Position numbers and translations under genes: made by a program
NCBI GenBank assembly: GCA_022600695.1
Contig: JAHZJY010000363.1
Location: forward strand, 1-6,747
DNA length: 6,747 nucleotides
Direction: 5' to 3'
Source: Actinomycetes bacterium
GTDB taxonomy: Bacteria > Actinomycetota > Actinomycetes > Mycobacteriales > Mycobacteriaceae
Part shown: positions 5,217 to 6,747 of the stretch, one piece after another
How the letters are laid out: every line of letters starts with the position of its first letter
How positions within the stretch are numbered: the first letter of the stretch is position 1
Notes under the pieces: generated by a model
Database searches by the model: none
What the model was told of the DNA's origin: nothing
What the model saw: the letters and a program-made list of their open reading frames with translations, nothing else

Positions 5217-6698
5217 ATGGCCACCATCAACACTCAGCGATACCTGCTGGATCAGGCTCGCCGCAGGTTCACCCCCACGCTGAACACGATCCCCGGTATG
5301 GGCGCACTCGACCACCGGCTACGCAAACAGGACTGGCCGGAGTTCGTATTCTCCCAACCCCCCGACGGCAGCGACCTCAAACCGGTGCTGGGCAATACCG
5401 GCCTGCCCCTGCTGGGCCACCTGATCGAGATTTACCGGGGCGGAACGGACTTCGTGCTGGAGAGTTACCGCAGGTACGGGCCGGTCTACTACACGAAGAC
5501 CCCCGCACTCGACGCGGTGAGCGCGCTCGGCCCGGACGCCACCCAGGAGGTGTTCTCCAACCGGAACAAGGACTTCTCCACGGTCGCCTGGCAGGGGGTG
5601 ATCGGACCGTTCTTCAAGCGCGGCCTGTTGCTGATGGACTTCGACGAGCACATGTATCACCGCCGGATCATGCAGGAGGCCTTCACCCGCACCCGGCTGT
5701 CCGGCTACATCGAACATATGGATGCCGTCGCCACCGAGGTCGTGGCCCGGGACTGGCCGGCCGACGACCGCCGCTTCTTGTTCATGCCGGCGGTCAAGGA
5801 ACTCACCCTCGATATCGCCTCAGTGGTGTTCATGGGCCACGAACCCGGCAGCGACCGTGAACTGGTCACCAAGATCAACGAGGCCTTCACCACCGCCACC
5901 CGGTCCGGTGGCGCGATCATCCGGACACCGGTCCCGCCGTTCAAGTGGTGGCGCGGGCTACAGGCCCGCAAGGTGCTGGAGGACTATTTCGCCGCGCGGG
6001 TGACGGCACGCCGCCGCGCGAACGGCACCGACATGCTCTCAGTGCTCTGCCATACCGCCGACGAGGACGGAAACTCCTTCACCGACACCGACATCGTCAA
6101 CCACATGATCTTCCTGATGATGGCGGCGCATGACACGTCGACGTCGACGCTGACCACCATGGCCTATCACCTCGCCGCCAACCCGCAGTGGCAGGACCGT
6201 TGCCGACAAGAGGGCGACCGGATCGGCGACGCCCCCCTCGATATCGAGGCACTGGAGAAGCTGGAGACCTTCGACCTGGTGATCAACGAATGCCTGCGGA
6301 TGGTCACACCGCTGCCGTTCAACGTGCGTCAGGCCGTCCGCGACACCGAGATCCAGGGCCACTACATCCCGGCCGGCACCAACATCAACCTGTGGCCGGG
6401 GATGAACCACCGACTGCCCGAATTGTGGGACAGTCCAGAACGTTTCGACCCGGACCGGTTCGCCGCTCCACGTTCCGAACACAAGCGGCACCGCTACGCA
6501 TTCGCCCCGTTCGGCGGCGGCGCGCACAAATGTATCGGCATGGTGTTCGGCCAACTCGAGATCAAGACCATCATGCACCGAATCCTCCGCAACTACCGCC
6601 TGGAGTTGCCCTACCCCGGCTATCAGCCCGAATACGACTTCGCCGGCATGCCGGTGCCGATGGACGGGATGCCCATCGTGCTGCGTCCCCTCCGGTAG
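5217..6698 (+). CDS. cyp136: Cytochrome P450, CYP136 type
   Basis: A haem monooxygenase that inserts one oxygen atom into an organic substrate, using electrons from ferredoxin and a reductase that are not encoded here. Its 493 residues compare with 492 recalled for M. tuberculosis Cyp136 (Rv3059). Motifs in order: I-helix oxygen-activation segment A303-A-H-D-T-S308, with Ala where Gly is usual; K-helix E358-C-L-R361; PERF (407-410); and haem loop F432-G-G-G-A-H-K-C-I-G441 with axial ligand C439. There is no N-terminal membrane anchor, so it is soluble like other actinobacterial P450s, although the N-terminal ~55 residues precede the usual P450 fold. The start is ATG at 5217 with AGGGGA 6 bases upstream. 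It is divergent from the TetR-SDR pair and probably repressed by that TetR. Sterol- or lipid-like substrates are plausible, but none can be assigned from the sequence. It is intact, with no frameshift. Confidence 0.95.
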   Translation: MATINTQRYLLDQARRRFTPTLNTIPGMGALDHRLRKQDWPEFVFSQPPDGSDLKPVLGNTGLPLLGHLIEIYRGGTDFVLESYRRYGPVYYTKTPALDAVSALGPDATQEVFSNRNKDFSTVAWQGVIGPFFKRGLLLMDFDEHMYHRRIMQEAFTRTRLSGYIEHMDAVATEVVARDWPADDRRFLFMPAVKELTLDIASVVFMGHEPGSDRELVTKINEAFTTATRSGGAIIRTPVPPFKWWRGLQARKVLEDYFAARVTARRRANGTDMLSVLCHTADEDGNSFTDTDIVNHMIFLMMAAHDTSTSTLTTMAYHLAANPQWQDRCRQEGDRIGDAPLDIEALEKLETFDLVINECLRMVTPLPFNVRQAVRDTEIQGHYIPAGTNINLWPGMNHRLPELWDSPERFDPDRFAAPRSEHKRHRYAFAPFGGGAHKCIGMVFGQLEIKTIMHRILRNYRLELPYPGYQPEYDFAGMPVPMDGMPIVLRPLR

Positions 6699-6747
6699 GG
6701 CACCGACCCGATCAGGCCGGCTACATCAGGCGAGGGACAGGAAGAGC

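Noticed and set aside
5084..5233. Longer TetR start (ATG at 5233)
   Set aside because: It would add 50 residues unlike any TetR domain and overlap the P450 start and operator; GTG at 5083 gives the usual family length.
5030..5860. 276-codon plus-strand frame overlapping the TetR start, the divergent region and the P450 gene
   Set aside because: It is out of frame with the P450, spans the operator, and has Pro/Arg/Gly-rich shadow composition.
6699..6747. Bases after the P450 gene: ATCAGGC twice and AGGAAG near the edge as a possible ribosome binding site of a next gene
   Set aside because: No start codon is visible before the window ends, and the short repeat is within chance expectation.
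1..6747. CRISPR arrays, tRNA/rRNA genes, prophage or toxin-antitoxin pairs
   Set aside because: No regularly spaced repeats, no tRNA-like arms and no such proteins were seen; almost all of 331-6698 is explained by six conserved genes and their control regions.

Overview
The window looks like chromosomal DNA of a Mycobacterium or Mycolicibacterium species. The evidence is high GC, GTG starts, and six complete genes whose proteins closely resemble, from memory, M. tuberculosis Rv3051c-Rv3053c (nrdE, nrdI, nrdH) and Rv3057c-Rv3059 (SDR, TetR, cyp136). No database search was possible, so the species is not assigned.

Layout. Bases 1-76 hold the N-terminal end of a coiled-coil protein (minus strand) cut by the window edge. 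Bases 89-280 carry no recognisable gene, but 136-178 form a hairpin that resembles the right end of an IS200/IS605 (TnpB-type) element. An intrinsic terminator at 281-313 closes the class Ib ribonucleotide reductase operon nrdH-nrdI-nrdE (3255 down to 331, minus strand). The 314-base gap at 3256-3569 is the control region of that operon: two NrdR-box-like palindromes whose centres are exactly 32 bp apart, and a strong GC hairpin in the presumed mRNA leader.

The right half is a divergent regulator/oxidoreductase locus. On the minus strand an EthR-like TetR repressor gene overlaps a short-chain dehydrogenase gene by 4 bases (GTGA). On the plus strand is a complete P450 (cyp136-type). The 133-base divergent region holds a nested inverted repeat, the probable TetR operator, and a near-perfect 16-bp tandem repeat just before the P450 ribosome binding site.

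Working together: NrdH (electron donor), NrdI (flavodoxin that helps build the Mn-tyrosyl radical in NrdF) and NrdE (catalytic subunit) make deoxyribonucleotides, with the NrdF partner outside this window. The TetR/SDR/P450 set is plausibly a co-regulated oxidation module, with the P450 hydroxylating a lipophilic substrate and the SDR oxidising an alcohol. The substrate cannot be read from sequence. Nothing seen amounts to a clearly new system. The least routine items are the nested operator, the 16-bp repeat, the TnpB-type end and the paired NrdR boxes.
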